In this document: piece by piece, positions 31,995-39,304 of the stretch
Layout: every line of letters starts with the position of its first letter
Position numbering within the stretch: position 1 is the stretch's first letter
Assembly (NCBI GenBank): GCA_963678055.1
Contig: OY782679.1
Coordinates: forward strand, 434,001-498,000
Direction of reading: 5' to 3'
Source of the DNA: CAXXOK01 sp963678055
GTDB taxonomy: Bacteria > Bacillota > Clostridia > Christensenellales > Aristaeellaceae
Length of the DNA stretch: 64,000 nucleotides
Notes under the pieces: model-generated
The model's database searches: none
What the model was told of the DNA's origin: nothing
What the model saw: only the letters and a program-made list of their open reading frames with translations
Program-made: the position numbers and the translations under genes

Positions 31995-33287
31995 ATGGGT
32001 GATAACAACAATACCCAGGAACGAATTGAAAAGCTGATGGAGCTGGCCGACGCGCTGGAACAGCGCGAGCAGGCGCTTACGCTGGAATCCAGACAGCTGG
32101 AACAGCAACGCCAGGAGCTTGATGAGCGTGAGCGCAAGCTGGCCCTTGCCAAAAACCGCGCGGCCAAAGAGGAAACCGCCGAGACAACCCCTGGCCCCGC
32201 CCCGCAGCCGCAAGCGGCCCCTTCCGAGGAACCTGCGGAAGCTGCGCCCGGCAAAACACTGCCGTCTGCCAAGACGGTGGAAGAGATTAACGAAATTCTG
32301 CAATCCATCTTCTTGGATTATTCCAATAGCATTCATACCATTTCCTCACAGCTGTCCACCGTAACGGCGGCCATGATGTGTGCGGCTGTCACCTGTGTGC
32401 TTGAAAACCACGGGTTTGATGCCAAAGAAGCGTTTATGCAGGAGATGGAAAAAGTGCTCAATGGCGGCGCACTTGGCGTGTCCTGTACTATGCCGTCTAC
32501 CGCGCCCCGCCCCGAACCTGAAAAGCCCGCCCCGCCGCAGGAGGAACCCGCCCCGCCCGAAGAAGACGAAGCGGACGAACCGGCCCCTGCCGAAAGCGTG
32601 ATTCAGTCCATCCTGCAAAAAGAAGAGGGCATGATACGCATTGGCAGCCTGACAGAGTTTTATCAGCTGGGTGAGTACGGCTACCGTAACGATGAATCTA
32701 TCGTCCGCGTGGAACTCCCCGATGGCGTGGAACAACTGCCCGGCAGCTTTTTCTACGGCTGCCGCAACCTGCAGGAGGTTTGGCTGCCGGACTCCATCAC
32801 GGAGATCGGCGCATACGCGTTTTATGGCTGCGAATCCCTGCACACAGTGCACATAAGCGAGTCCGCTGCGCTGCGGGAGATTGGCGAGTATGCCTTTGCT
32901 ATGTGCGCGGCCCTGCAAAGCTTTGATGTTCCCCAGAAGGTGGAGGTGCTGGGCACCAGCGTGTTCCGCTTCTGTTCGGCATTGCAAAAGCTGCGCTTTG
33001 TTAAGGACGGCAGCCTGCGGTCCATCGGCAGCCATTTGCTGCAAAACTGCACGGCGCTGGAAAAACTACGCCTGCCCGATGCCATCGACACTATTTCCAC
33101 CAGCATGTTCTACGGTTGCTCGGCGCTTCGCAAAGTCGTAGCCAAGGGCGTGGATACCATTGAAGATTATGCCTTCTACGGCAACGAAAGCCTGCGCACC
33201 ATCCGCATTCGCAGGAAAAAGGAGATTGCGCCGCAAGCCTTTGAAGGCTGCAGCCCTGAGCTGGAGATTGAATACTTAAATTATTAA
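31995..33287 (+). CDS. Coiled-coil protein with BspA-type leucine-rich repeats
   Basis: The 430-residue protein starts at ATG 31995 (MGDNNNTQERIEKLMELADA) after AAAAGGAG. Residues about 8-60 form a coiled coil (EQREQALTLESRQLEQQRQE). A Pro/Ala/Glu-rich linker, a helical segment (about 95-150) and a second Pro/Glu-rich linker follow. From about residue 215 come seven or so LRR_5/BspA repeats with the pattern LP..I..IG..AF.GC..L. No signal peptide, TM helix or sorting signal is present, so this copy is probably cytoplasmic, unlike most BspA-like adhesins. Confidence 0.8.
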   Translation: MGDNNNTQERIEKLMELADALEQREQALTLESRQLEQQRQELDERERKLALAKNRAAKEETAETTPGPAPQPQAAPSEEPAEAAPGKTLPSAKTVEEINEILQSIFLDYSNSIHTISSQLSTVTAAMMCAAVTCVLENHGFDAKEAFMQEMEKVLNGGALGVSCTMPSTAPRPEPEKPAPPQEEPAPPEEDEADEPAPAESVIQSILQKEEGMIRIGSLTEFYQLGEYGYRNDESIVRVELPDGVEQLPGSFFYGCRNLQEVWLPDSITEIGAYAFYGCESLHTVHISESAALREIGEYAFAMCAALQSFDVPQKVEVLGTSVFRFCSALQKLRFVKDGSLRSIGSHLLQNCTALEKLRLPDAIDTISTSMFYGCSALRKVVAKGVDTIEDYAFYGNESLRTIRIRRKKEIAPQAFEGCSPELEIEYLNY

Positions 33288-33311
33288 ATCATCGCAAACG
33301 AATGAACATCC

Positions 33312-33336
33312 ATTGGCCGTGCATAGCACGGCCAAT
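33312..33336 (+). terminator. Hairpin after the LRR gene
   Basis: A perfect 11-bp stem (33312-33322 with 33326-33336) with a 3-nt loop lies 24 bp after the LRR stop. No T run follows, so it is either a weak terminator or an RNA-stabilising structure. Confidence 0.55.
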
Positions 33337-33359
33337 TATAAATGTACGGAGGCATGACG

Positions 33360-34244
33360 ATGAAACTATATCCGCAAGCGGAACTGGTACTGGATGCACG
33401 GGCCGAGCTTGGCGAAGGCATACTCTGGCGCGCTGAAAGCCGCATGCTGCAATGGGTGGACATTCACAGCTGCCTGGTGCACAGCCTGCAACTGGATACC
33501 GGCGAGCACAGCGCGATTGATACGGCGCAGGCGGTAGGCGCTATTGTGCCGGTGCCGGGCGGCGGTCTGGTAGCGGCCATGGCAACGGGCTATTATCTGC
33601 TGGACGATCAGGGTGCGCTGCGGCAGCTGGCTATGCCGCAGGAACTTGTACCCACGCTACGCTTTAACGATGGCAAGTGTGACCGCAAAGGTCGGTTCTG
33701 GGCCGGTACGCAGATTATGCGGCAGTCGATGTCCGGCAAGGGCTTTTTCGGCTGCCTGGATGTGGATGGTAGTGTGCGTACGGTGCTGACGAATGTTACG
33801 ACCTCCAACGGGCTGGCCTGGAACGAGGATGATACGATTTTATATTATATCGACACCATGACCCGCACCGTGCAGGCGATTCCCTTTGATCTGGAACAGG
33901 GCACGCTGAGCGAAGGCAAGGTTTGTGTGACTGTGCCGGAAGCCTACGGCTATCCGGATGGGATGACCATTGACCGCGAAGGCATGCTTTGGGTCGCGCA
34001 CTGGCAGGGGAATGCGGTGCGCCGCTACGACCCGGCCACCGGCGCATGCATCGGCGTGCTGCCGGTACCGGCATCCAAGGTCACCTGTTGCTGTTTTGGT
34101 GGGGAGAATCTGGACACACTCTATATCACTACCGCGCGCCGGGATGTAGATATCGAAGCTGAACCGCTGGCCGGTGGCGTATTCAAAGCCAATGTCGGGG
34201 TAAGGGGCTATGAAGCATTCTCGTTTCGTGGCCCCACCCAATAG
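33360..34244 (+). CDS. SMP-30/gluconolactonase family lactonase
   Basis: The 294-residue six-bladed beta-propeller starts at ATG 33360 (MKLYPQAELVLDARAELGEG); two upstream in-frame ATGs overlap the GGAGG site. Family signatures are LGEGILWRAESRMLQWVDI (metal-binding Glu), RFNDGKCDRKGRFWAGT, TTSNGLAWNEDDTILYYIDT and YPDGMTIDREGMLWVAHW. The enzyme hydrolyses sugar or related lactones with a divalent metal. It lies 10 bp before an unknown gene and is probably co-transcribed. Confidence 0.93.
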   Translation: MKLYPQAELVLDARAELGEGILWRAESRMLQWVDIHSCLVHSLQLDTGEHSAIDTAQAVGAIVPVPGGGLVAAMATGYYLLDDQGALRQLAMPQELVPTLRFNDGKCDRKGRFWAGTQIMRQSMSGKGFFGCLDVDGSVRTVLTNVTTSNGLAWNEDDTILYYIDTMTRTVQAIPFDLEQGTLSEGKVCVTVPEAYGYPDGMTIDREGMLWVAHWQGNAVRRYDPATGACIGVLPVPASKVTCCCFGGENLDTLYITTARRDVDIEAEPLAGGVFKANVGVRGYEAFSFRGPTQ

Positions 34245-34254
34245 GAAGTGACCC

Positions 34255-34875
34255 ATGCAGGATTTGTTTCAAAGCTATTATGTTGACAGGGAGTATGCGC
34301 AGTTTGACTTGTTTCATCTGCTGCGGGCCGAGCTTGGCATCACATCAGCGCTGTATCCTGGCAGCTATGTGCAAGTATCGCCTTCGTACTTCATACCCAC
34401 GGTATGCTATGTGGATACCGACCGCAAGGCCAAGCGATTTTATAGCGATGTTCCTGCGCTAGAGGCTGCCATTCAGGCAAAGGCAAACTATACGGAGCCT
34501 ACGGTGATTCGTTTCCACGGACTGGATTATGCAGGGCCGCTGCCGGAGGCGGAGCACAGCTTTGATCTGCTGATTTCGCAGTATGCGGATATCATCTCCC
34601 AGCCCTGTAAGCGCTTCCTGAAGCCGGGGAAGTATCTGCTGGTCAACAACAGCCATGGGGACGCAGGTGTTGCCGCGCTGGACGCGGATTATACCCTGCT
34701 GTTTGCCATAAACCATCGGGACGGCAACTACACGATTGCCAAAACCCCGCCGGACGCATACTTCATTCCCAAAAAGCCGGAGCAAAACACGAAGGAAACC
34801 ATCCTGTCGCTTGGCAAAGGCATTGCCTATGTAAAAACCGCGCCGCTGTACCTATTTCAGTTAAAACAAGAGTAA
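34255..34875 (+). CDS. Conserved-looking hypothetical protein, possibly methyltransferase-like
   Basis: The 206-residue protein starts MQDLFQSYYVDREYAQFDLF. A segment HSFDLLISQYADIISQPCKRFLKPGKYLLVNNSHGD reads like the late Rossmann strand-helix of SAM methyltransferases, but no glycine-rich SAM loop is visible; instead there is VCYVDTDRKAKRFYSD. I do not assign a function. It is soluble, of host-like composition, and follows the lactonase gene after 10 bp. Confidence 0.55.
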   Translation: MQDLFQSYYVDREYAQFDLFHLLRAELGITSALYPGSYVQVSPSYFIPTVCYVDTDRKAKRFYSDVPALEAAIQAKANYTEPTVIRFHGLDYAGPLPEAEHSFDLLISQYADIISQPCKRFLKPGKYLLVNNSHGDAGVAALDADYTLLFAINHRDGNYTIAKTPPDAYFIPKKPEQNTKETILSLGKGIAYVKTAPLYLFQLKQE

Positions 34876-34951
34876 ACCGCTGGCGGGTTTTACAGTAAAG
34901 TCAGTCCTCAGTAGAAGGAAATCGCACAAGATAAACAGAATAGTATTGGCC

Positions 34952-36205
34952 ATGAGTGAACATAACAAACAACGGACGATAGACTCCGGGGACAGTGCGT
35001 GGATCCGCAAACGGATTCCGGTGCTACTGGTTTTAGCCAGTTTGATTTTGCTTTTATCCATGCAGTTACTGCTGGGGAAAGATATGCTTAAGCCCTCCAC
35101 CTACAACTCCTACACCTTGCAGGCCATGCAGTGGCGCAAGGGCGAGATTGCGCTGGAGGACAATGTCATTCATCTGGAACTGGCGGTGTACAACGGCAAG
35201 TATTATGTCAGCTTTCCGCCGGTACCGACTGTGCCTGTGTTCTTTCTCACGTTTTTGTTTGGTAAGAACGTGCCCGATGCCCTGCTGGTGATCGTCTACG
35301 GCACGGTATCCTGCTTGCTTATGTATATTGTTTTGAAACGAAAAACCCGCGCCCCGGTACAAGCTGCCGTCTGGGCGTTTTTATTGTGCTTTGCGTCGTC
35401 CATGCTTCCGATTTTGACCGATGGCGCGGTGTGGTATCAGGCGCAGATGCTGGCATTCCTGCTCACGGTTTGGGCGATTGAGCGGATGCAAAAGGGTGCG
35501 TTTACGGCATCCTTTGCATTGATCGCCCTTAGCGTAGGTTGCCGGCCGTTTAATCTGCTGTTTGGCCCGTTGCTGCTGCTGTACGGGTTCAGGGAGCACG
35601 GGCGCGGCCTGAACCGCAAAACGGTGATTCTGCGCATGCTGCCCGGCGTGCTGCTTGGGCTAATCATTGCGCTGGTCTATATGTGGTACAACGACATCCG
35701 ATTTGGCAATATGCTGGAATTCGGGCACAATTACCTGCCGGAGTTCACCCGGGATGGACAAACGCAGTTTGCCCTCTGGCACATTGTCGATCATATTCCG
35801 ATTTTTGTATTCGGCTCTCCGTTTGCAACGGGGGAAGGCGGCCTGCCATTCACGAAATTCGGGTTCTCGTTCCTGCTTGCCAGTCCCGTTTTCATCTGTT
35901 ATCTGCTGTGGATTGGGCGCGATCTTATTAGATGGCGCTTAAACTGGCTGGTCACTTTGAACTTTGTCATGTTTACACTGCATGCGCTGCTGCTATTGTC
36001 CCACCGCACAGGCGGCGGCTTCCAGTACGGCGCACGCTACTTTGTGGACTGCATTCCCTATGTGCTTTGCTACATCATCTTCCGCAAGCAGGACACAGCC
36101 ACTCCCGCGCACTTCACCCTCACCCGCATACCATGGGTGGAGTACGCCTTGCTTGGTTTTGGGCTGGTTCATAATATTGTTGGAGTGTATTTTATCAATA
36201 TTTAA
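34952..36205 (+). CDS. Multi-pass membrane protein, GT-C glycosyltransferase-like
   Basis: The 417-residue protein has about ten TM helices. The first (about 23-42) is followed by an external loop (YNSYTLQAMQWRKGEIALED, LAVYNGKYYVSFPPVPTVP) with the acidic and aromatic features of GT-C type membrane glycosyltransferases. SVGCRPFNLLFGPLLLLYG and a late GGGFQYGARYFVDCIPY motif are shared with uncharacterised clostridial membrane proteins. A lipid-linked-sugar transferase role is plausible but unproven. The ribosome site is weak. Confidence 0.6.
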   Translation: MSEHNKQRTIDSGDSAWIRKRIPVLLVLASLILLLSMQLLLGKDMLKPSTYNSYTLQAMQWRKGEIALEDNVIHLELAVYNGKYYVSFPPVPTVPVFFLTFLFGKNVPDALLVIVYGTVSCLLMYIVLKRKTRAPVQAAVWAFLLCFASSMLPILTDGAVWYQAQMLAFLLTVWAIERMQKGAFTASFALIALSVGCRPFNLLFGPLLLLYGFREHGRGLNRKTVILRMLPGVLLGLIIALVYMWYNDIRFGNMLEFGHNYLPEFTRDGQTQFALWHIVDHIPIFVFGSPFATGEGGLPFTKFGFSFLLASPVFICYLLWIGRDLIRWRLNWLVTLNFVMFTLHALLLLSHRTGGGFQYGARYFVDCIPYVLCYIIFRKQDTATPAHFTLTRIPWVEYALLGFGLVHNIVGVYFINI

Positions 36206-36226
36206 GGCCAATAAACAGATGCAAAT

Positions 36227-36973
36227 TTACGCTTCTTGCTCTTGCGCGGTATCTTTGCTTTTACTGACTTCTTTTAGGTATCCAGCGGTAATAATACCGG
36301 ACGGCAATGCAATGATGGCGATGCCGAATATAGAGGAAATCATCGTTACAATGCGGCCGACCATTGTGATGGGGTAAATGTCGCCATACCCAACAGTTGT
36401 TAAGGATACAGTGGCCCAGTATACGGCGGAGAAGAATGTATCGAATGAATCCGGTTCGACGTTATAGATAATCAAAGCGGAGATAATGATATACGCAACA
36501 GCCAGCACGATCACCGCAAGCAGTGCTGCTTTTTGTTTCTTGAATACGGAGACGATAATCGTAAAGCTTTTGGAATAGCGCAGCACCTTAAACACACGAA
36601 AAACCCGGAATGCTCGAACCAGACGGATAATTCTTAGCAGCCTAAAGCTGTTGTTCAGCAAGGCAATCGAAGGCAATATGGATAACAAATCAATAATCGC
36701 CATCCAAGAAAACGGATAGCGCAAAAACGAGGACAGGGTCTTCCTGCCGTATTTGAAATCAGCGGTCAAAAGCCGCAGGATATAATCAAGGATGAAAATG
36801 CATACAGCAATTCTATCAATAATGATAAACGCGAGATACTCCTGCTTGAATGCCAGGGGGAGAAGACTAGCGACGATTACGACCATCATAATCGCATCAT
36901 ATATACTGCTGGCTAAGTCAGAGTCTTTCGCTACTTCGATGATTTCAAACAATCTTTTACGCATAGTGTCCAT
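36227..36973 (-). CDS. Voltage-gated-type potassium channel (ion transporter family)
   Basis: The 248-residue protein has the six-TM layout of Kv-type channels. S4 carries regularly spaced arginines (FRLLRIIRLVRAFRVFRVFK). The pore helix and filter read FFSAVYWATVSLTTVGYGDIYP, with the TVGYGD potassium selectivity motif. S6 ends in IIALPSGIITAGYL. It should form a tetrameric, voltage-sensitive K+ channel. It converges with the upstream membrane protein gene (21-bp gap) and is monocistronic. Confidence 0.93.
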   Translation of the reverse strand: MDTMRKRLFEIIEVAKDSDLASSIYDAIMMVVIVASLLPLAFKQEYLAFIIIDRIAVCIFILDYILRLLTADFKYGRKTLSSFLRYPFSWMAIIDLLSILPSIALLNNSFRLLRIIRLVRAFRVFRVFKVLRYSKSFTIIVSVFKKQKAALLAVIVLAVAYIIISALIIYNVEPDSFDTFFSAVYWATVSLTTVGYGDIYPITMVGRIVTMISSIFGIAIIALPSGIITAGYLKEVSKSKDTAQEQEA

Positions 36974-37139
36974 CCTTACATATAATTATCGTGGTGCAGC
37001 AATAGAAATTCTTGTTACATAGACATTTTTCATAAGTTTTATTATACATGATTTCGGATGGACTGTGAGATGTGATTGCCGCACTGTTTAACTGTAGCGA
37101 ATCCTGATGATAATAGATGAAACGAAACGGAGTACCCCC

Positions 37140-37168
37140 TTGCACACCTGCATTCCCTATGCTATAAT
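37140..37168 (+). promoter_or_regulatory. Promoter of rpsB-tsf
   Basis: TTGCAC (37140-37145), a 17-nt spacer and TATAAT (37163-37168) with a TGC extension. Confidence 0.85.
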
Positions 37169-37174
37169 GATTCG

Positions 37175-37312
37175 CACTACGCACCTTTGCCGACCGGTCG
37201 ATTGTGCCGCATATAGCGGTGTTCGTCCGGGTAGACGCAAGGGGTGGATACCCCTCCGAAGCATCGCGCAAGCGGGCCGGGGGAGGTTAAAAAACAGGGA
37301 GGTATTTTTACC
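37175..37312 (+). ncRNA. rpsB leader RNA
   Basis: About 138 nt of leader separate the promoter from the rpsB start. It contains self-complementary pieces such as GGGTGGATACCCC (37240s). Autoregulatory S2 leaders are known in several phyla; this assignment rests on position and length only. Confidence 0.45.
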
Positions 37313-38227
37313 ATGGCAGTTATTTCTATGAAACAGTTGCTCGAAGCAGGCGTACACTTCGGTCACCAAACCCGTCGCTGGAACCCCAAAATGGCGCAGT
37401 ACATTTTCACCGAGCGCAACGGTATTTACATCGTTGACCTTCAGAAAACCGTTCGCAAGGCCGATGAAGCCTACGCCTTTATCCGCGATATCGCCATGCA
37501 GGGCAAGAGTGTACTGTTTGTTGGCACCAAAAAGCAAGCGCAGGAATCCATCTCGCAGGAAGCCCAGCGCTGCAACATGTATTATGTGAACCATCGTTGG
37601 CTGGGCGGCATGCTCACCAACTTCCGTACCATTCGCACCCGCGTTGACCGCCTCAACCAGATCGATAAGATGGAGCAGGCTGGTCAATTTGACGTGCTTC
37701 CTAAAAAAGAAGTCATCAAGCTGATGCACGAGCGTGAAAAGCTCGAATCCAACCTCGGCGGCATCCGTGAAATGAGAAAACTTCCCGGCGCGCTGTTCAT
37801 CGTAGACCCGCGTAAAGAGCACATTGCTGTGCACGAAGCGCGTACCCTGGGCATCCCGATTGTAGCTATTGTCGATACCAACTGCGATCCCGATGAGATC
37901 GATTACGTGATCCCCGGCAACGACGACGCGATCCGCGCCGTGAAATTGATTGCCGGTAAAATGTCCGACGCTGTGCTGGAAGGCAAGCAGGGTCAGCAGA
38001 TGGATGCCGATGATACCGCTGCTCCGGCAGAACCCGCCCCCCGTTATGGCAGGCCCGCCCCGCCCCGGCCCGCTGCCCCCCGTGCAGCCAAGCCCGTTCC
38101 CGCGGCCAAGCCTGTTCCCGCAGCGGAAGCTGCCCCCGCAGCCCAGGCCGCTCCCGCGCCTGAAGCCGTGAAGGCGGAAGCCCCTGCCAAAGAAACCGAA
38201 ACAGCCACCGAAAAAACCGCTGAGTAA
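37313..38227 (+). CDS. rpsB: 30S ribosomal protein S2 with long Ala/Pro-rich tail
   Basis: S2 is a late-binding small-subunit protein. The start is ATG 37313 (MAVISMKQLLEAGVHFGHQT) after AGGGAGGT; a longer in-frame reading would enter the leader. Core motifs are RRWNPKMAQYIFTERNGIYI, FVGTKKQAQE, NHRWLGGMLTNF and PGNDDAIRAVKLI. The canonical protein ends near residue 225. Here about 80 further residues follow, rich in Ala/Pro/Lys with repeats such as AAKPVPAAKPVPAAEAAP. tsf follows after 16 bp. Confidence 0.97.
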   Translation: MAVISMKQLLEAGVHFGHQTRRWNPKMAQYIFTERNGIYIVDLQKTVRKADEAYAFIRDIAMQGKSVLFVGTKKQAQESISQEAQRCNMYYVNHRWLGGMLTNFRTIRTRVDRLNQIDKMEQAGQFDVLPKKEVIKLMHEREKLESNLGGIREMRKLPGALFIVDPRKEHIAVHEARTLGIPIVAIVDTNCDPDEIDYVIPGNDDAIRAVKLIAGKMSDAVLEGKQGQQMDADDTAAPAEPAPRYGRPAPPRPAAPRAAKPVPAAKPVPAAEAAPAAQAAPAPEAVKAEAPAKETETATEKTAE

Positions 38228-38243
38228 GGAGAGAGTAACGCGC

Positions 38244-39176
38244 ATGGCAAATATTACAGCTCAACTTGTTAAAGAACTTCGCGACATCACGCAGGCCGGC
38301 ATGATGGACTGCAAAAAGGCGCTGATCGAAACCGAAGGCGATGTAGAAAAGGCAGTCGAGTATCTTCGTGAGAAGGGTCTTGCTGCTGCAGCCAAAAAGG
38401 CCAGCCGTATTGCCGCTGAAGGTATGGTAGCCGGATACGTAACCGACGACCACAAAACCGGCGTCATCGTGGAAGTCAACTGCGAAACCGACTTTGTTGC
38501 CAAAACCGATAAATTTATCGATTTCACCCAAAAAATTGCCAAGCACATCGCCCAGGCCGCTCCTGCGGACGTGGACGCGCTGATGTCCCAGCAGTTTGTG
38601 GATGATGCATCCAAAACCATCACCGATTTGGTGTCCGATGCGACTGTCGCCATCGGCGAGAAGATTTCCGTTCGTCGCTTTGCCCGCTATCAGGCGGAAG
38701 CCGGCGTCGTGGAAACCTACATCCACATGGGTGGCAAAATCGGCGTGCTGGTGGAAGTCAATAACGACAACCCCGCTTCCTTCGATGCCGATGCTTTCAA
38801 AGCCTATTATCACGACCTGGCATTGCAGATTGCAGCTGCCAAACCGGAATGTGTGCTGACTTCGCAGGTCCCCACCGAAACCCTTGACAAGGAAAAGAAA
38901 ATCCTCCGCGAGCAGGCCTTGAACGAAGGCAAGCCCGAGAAGATTGTCGACCGTATGGTGGAAGGCCGTATTGCCAAGTACTACAAAGATGTTTGCCTTA
39001 CCCAGCAGGCCTTTGTCAAGAACCCTGACCAGTCCGTGAGTGATTACACCGCCGAGGTTGAAAAAGCCATCGACGCGAAAATTGCTCCCGTCCGTTTCGA
39101 GCGTTTCGAACGCGGCGAAGGTCTGGAGAAGCGGCAGAACGATCTCGCAGCCGAGATCGCTGAAATGACCAAATAA
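38244..39176 (+). CDS. tsf: Elongation factor Ts
   Basis: EF-Ts is the nucleotide exchange factor for EF-Tu. The 310-residue protein has the N-terminal UBA-like domain (VKELRDITQAGMMDCKKALI), the TDFVAK Tu-contact motif (VNCETDFVAKTDKF), and duplicated core subdomains ending VEKAIDAKIAPVRFERF. It is co-transcribed with rpsB. A terminator lies 78 bp downstream. Confidence 0.98.
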   Translation: MANITAQLVKELRDITQAGMMDCKKALIETEGDVEKAVEYLREKGLAAAAKKASRIAAEGMVAGYVTDDHKTGVIVEVNCETDFVAKTDKFIDFTQKIAKHIAQAAPADVDALMSQQFVDDASKTITDLVSDATVAIGEKISVRRFARYQAEAGVVETYIHMGGKIGVLVEVNNDNPASFDADAFKAYYHDLALQIAAAKPECVLTSQVPTETLDKEKKILREQALNEGKPEKIVDRMVEGRIAKYYKDVCLTQQAFVKNPDQSVSDYTAEVEKAIDAKIAPVRFERFERGEGLEKRQNDLAAEIAEMTK

Positions 39177-39254
39177 TCAGTCTGTCCATACGCCCTGATT
39201 AGCGGGATGACCCCCGTGCCTGCTCAGGGAGTCTGCACTGGCTGGACGCTAACA

Positions 39255-39280
39255 CCCCGACGACCGCCCGGTCGTCGGGG
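39255..39280 (+). terminator. Terminator after tsf
   Basis: An 11-bp GC-rich stem (39255-39265 with 39270-39280), 4-nt loop and TTTGCTT. It ends only 24 bp before recJ. Confidence 0.85.
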
Positions 39281-39304
39281 TTTGCTTATCGAAAGGAATA
39301 CGCC

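Noticed and set aside
37157..38813. Long minus-strand open frames of 362 and 315 codons
   Set aside because: They mirror rpsB and tsf and contain only composition-driven glycine/arginine-rich sequence.
39177..39254. Possible tRNA or small RNA after tsf
   Set aside because: No cloverleaf or T-loop consensus could be fitted; only the following terminator is convincing.
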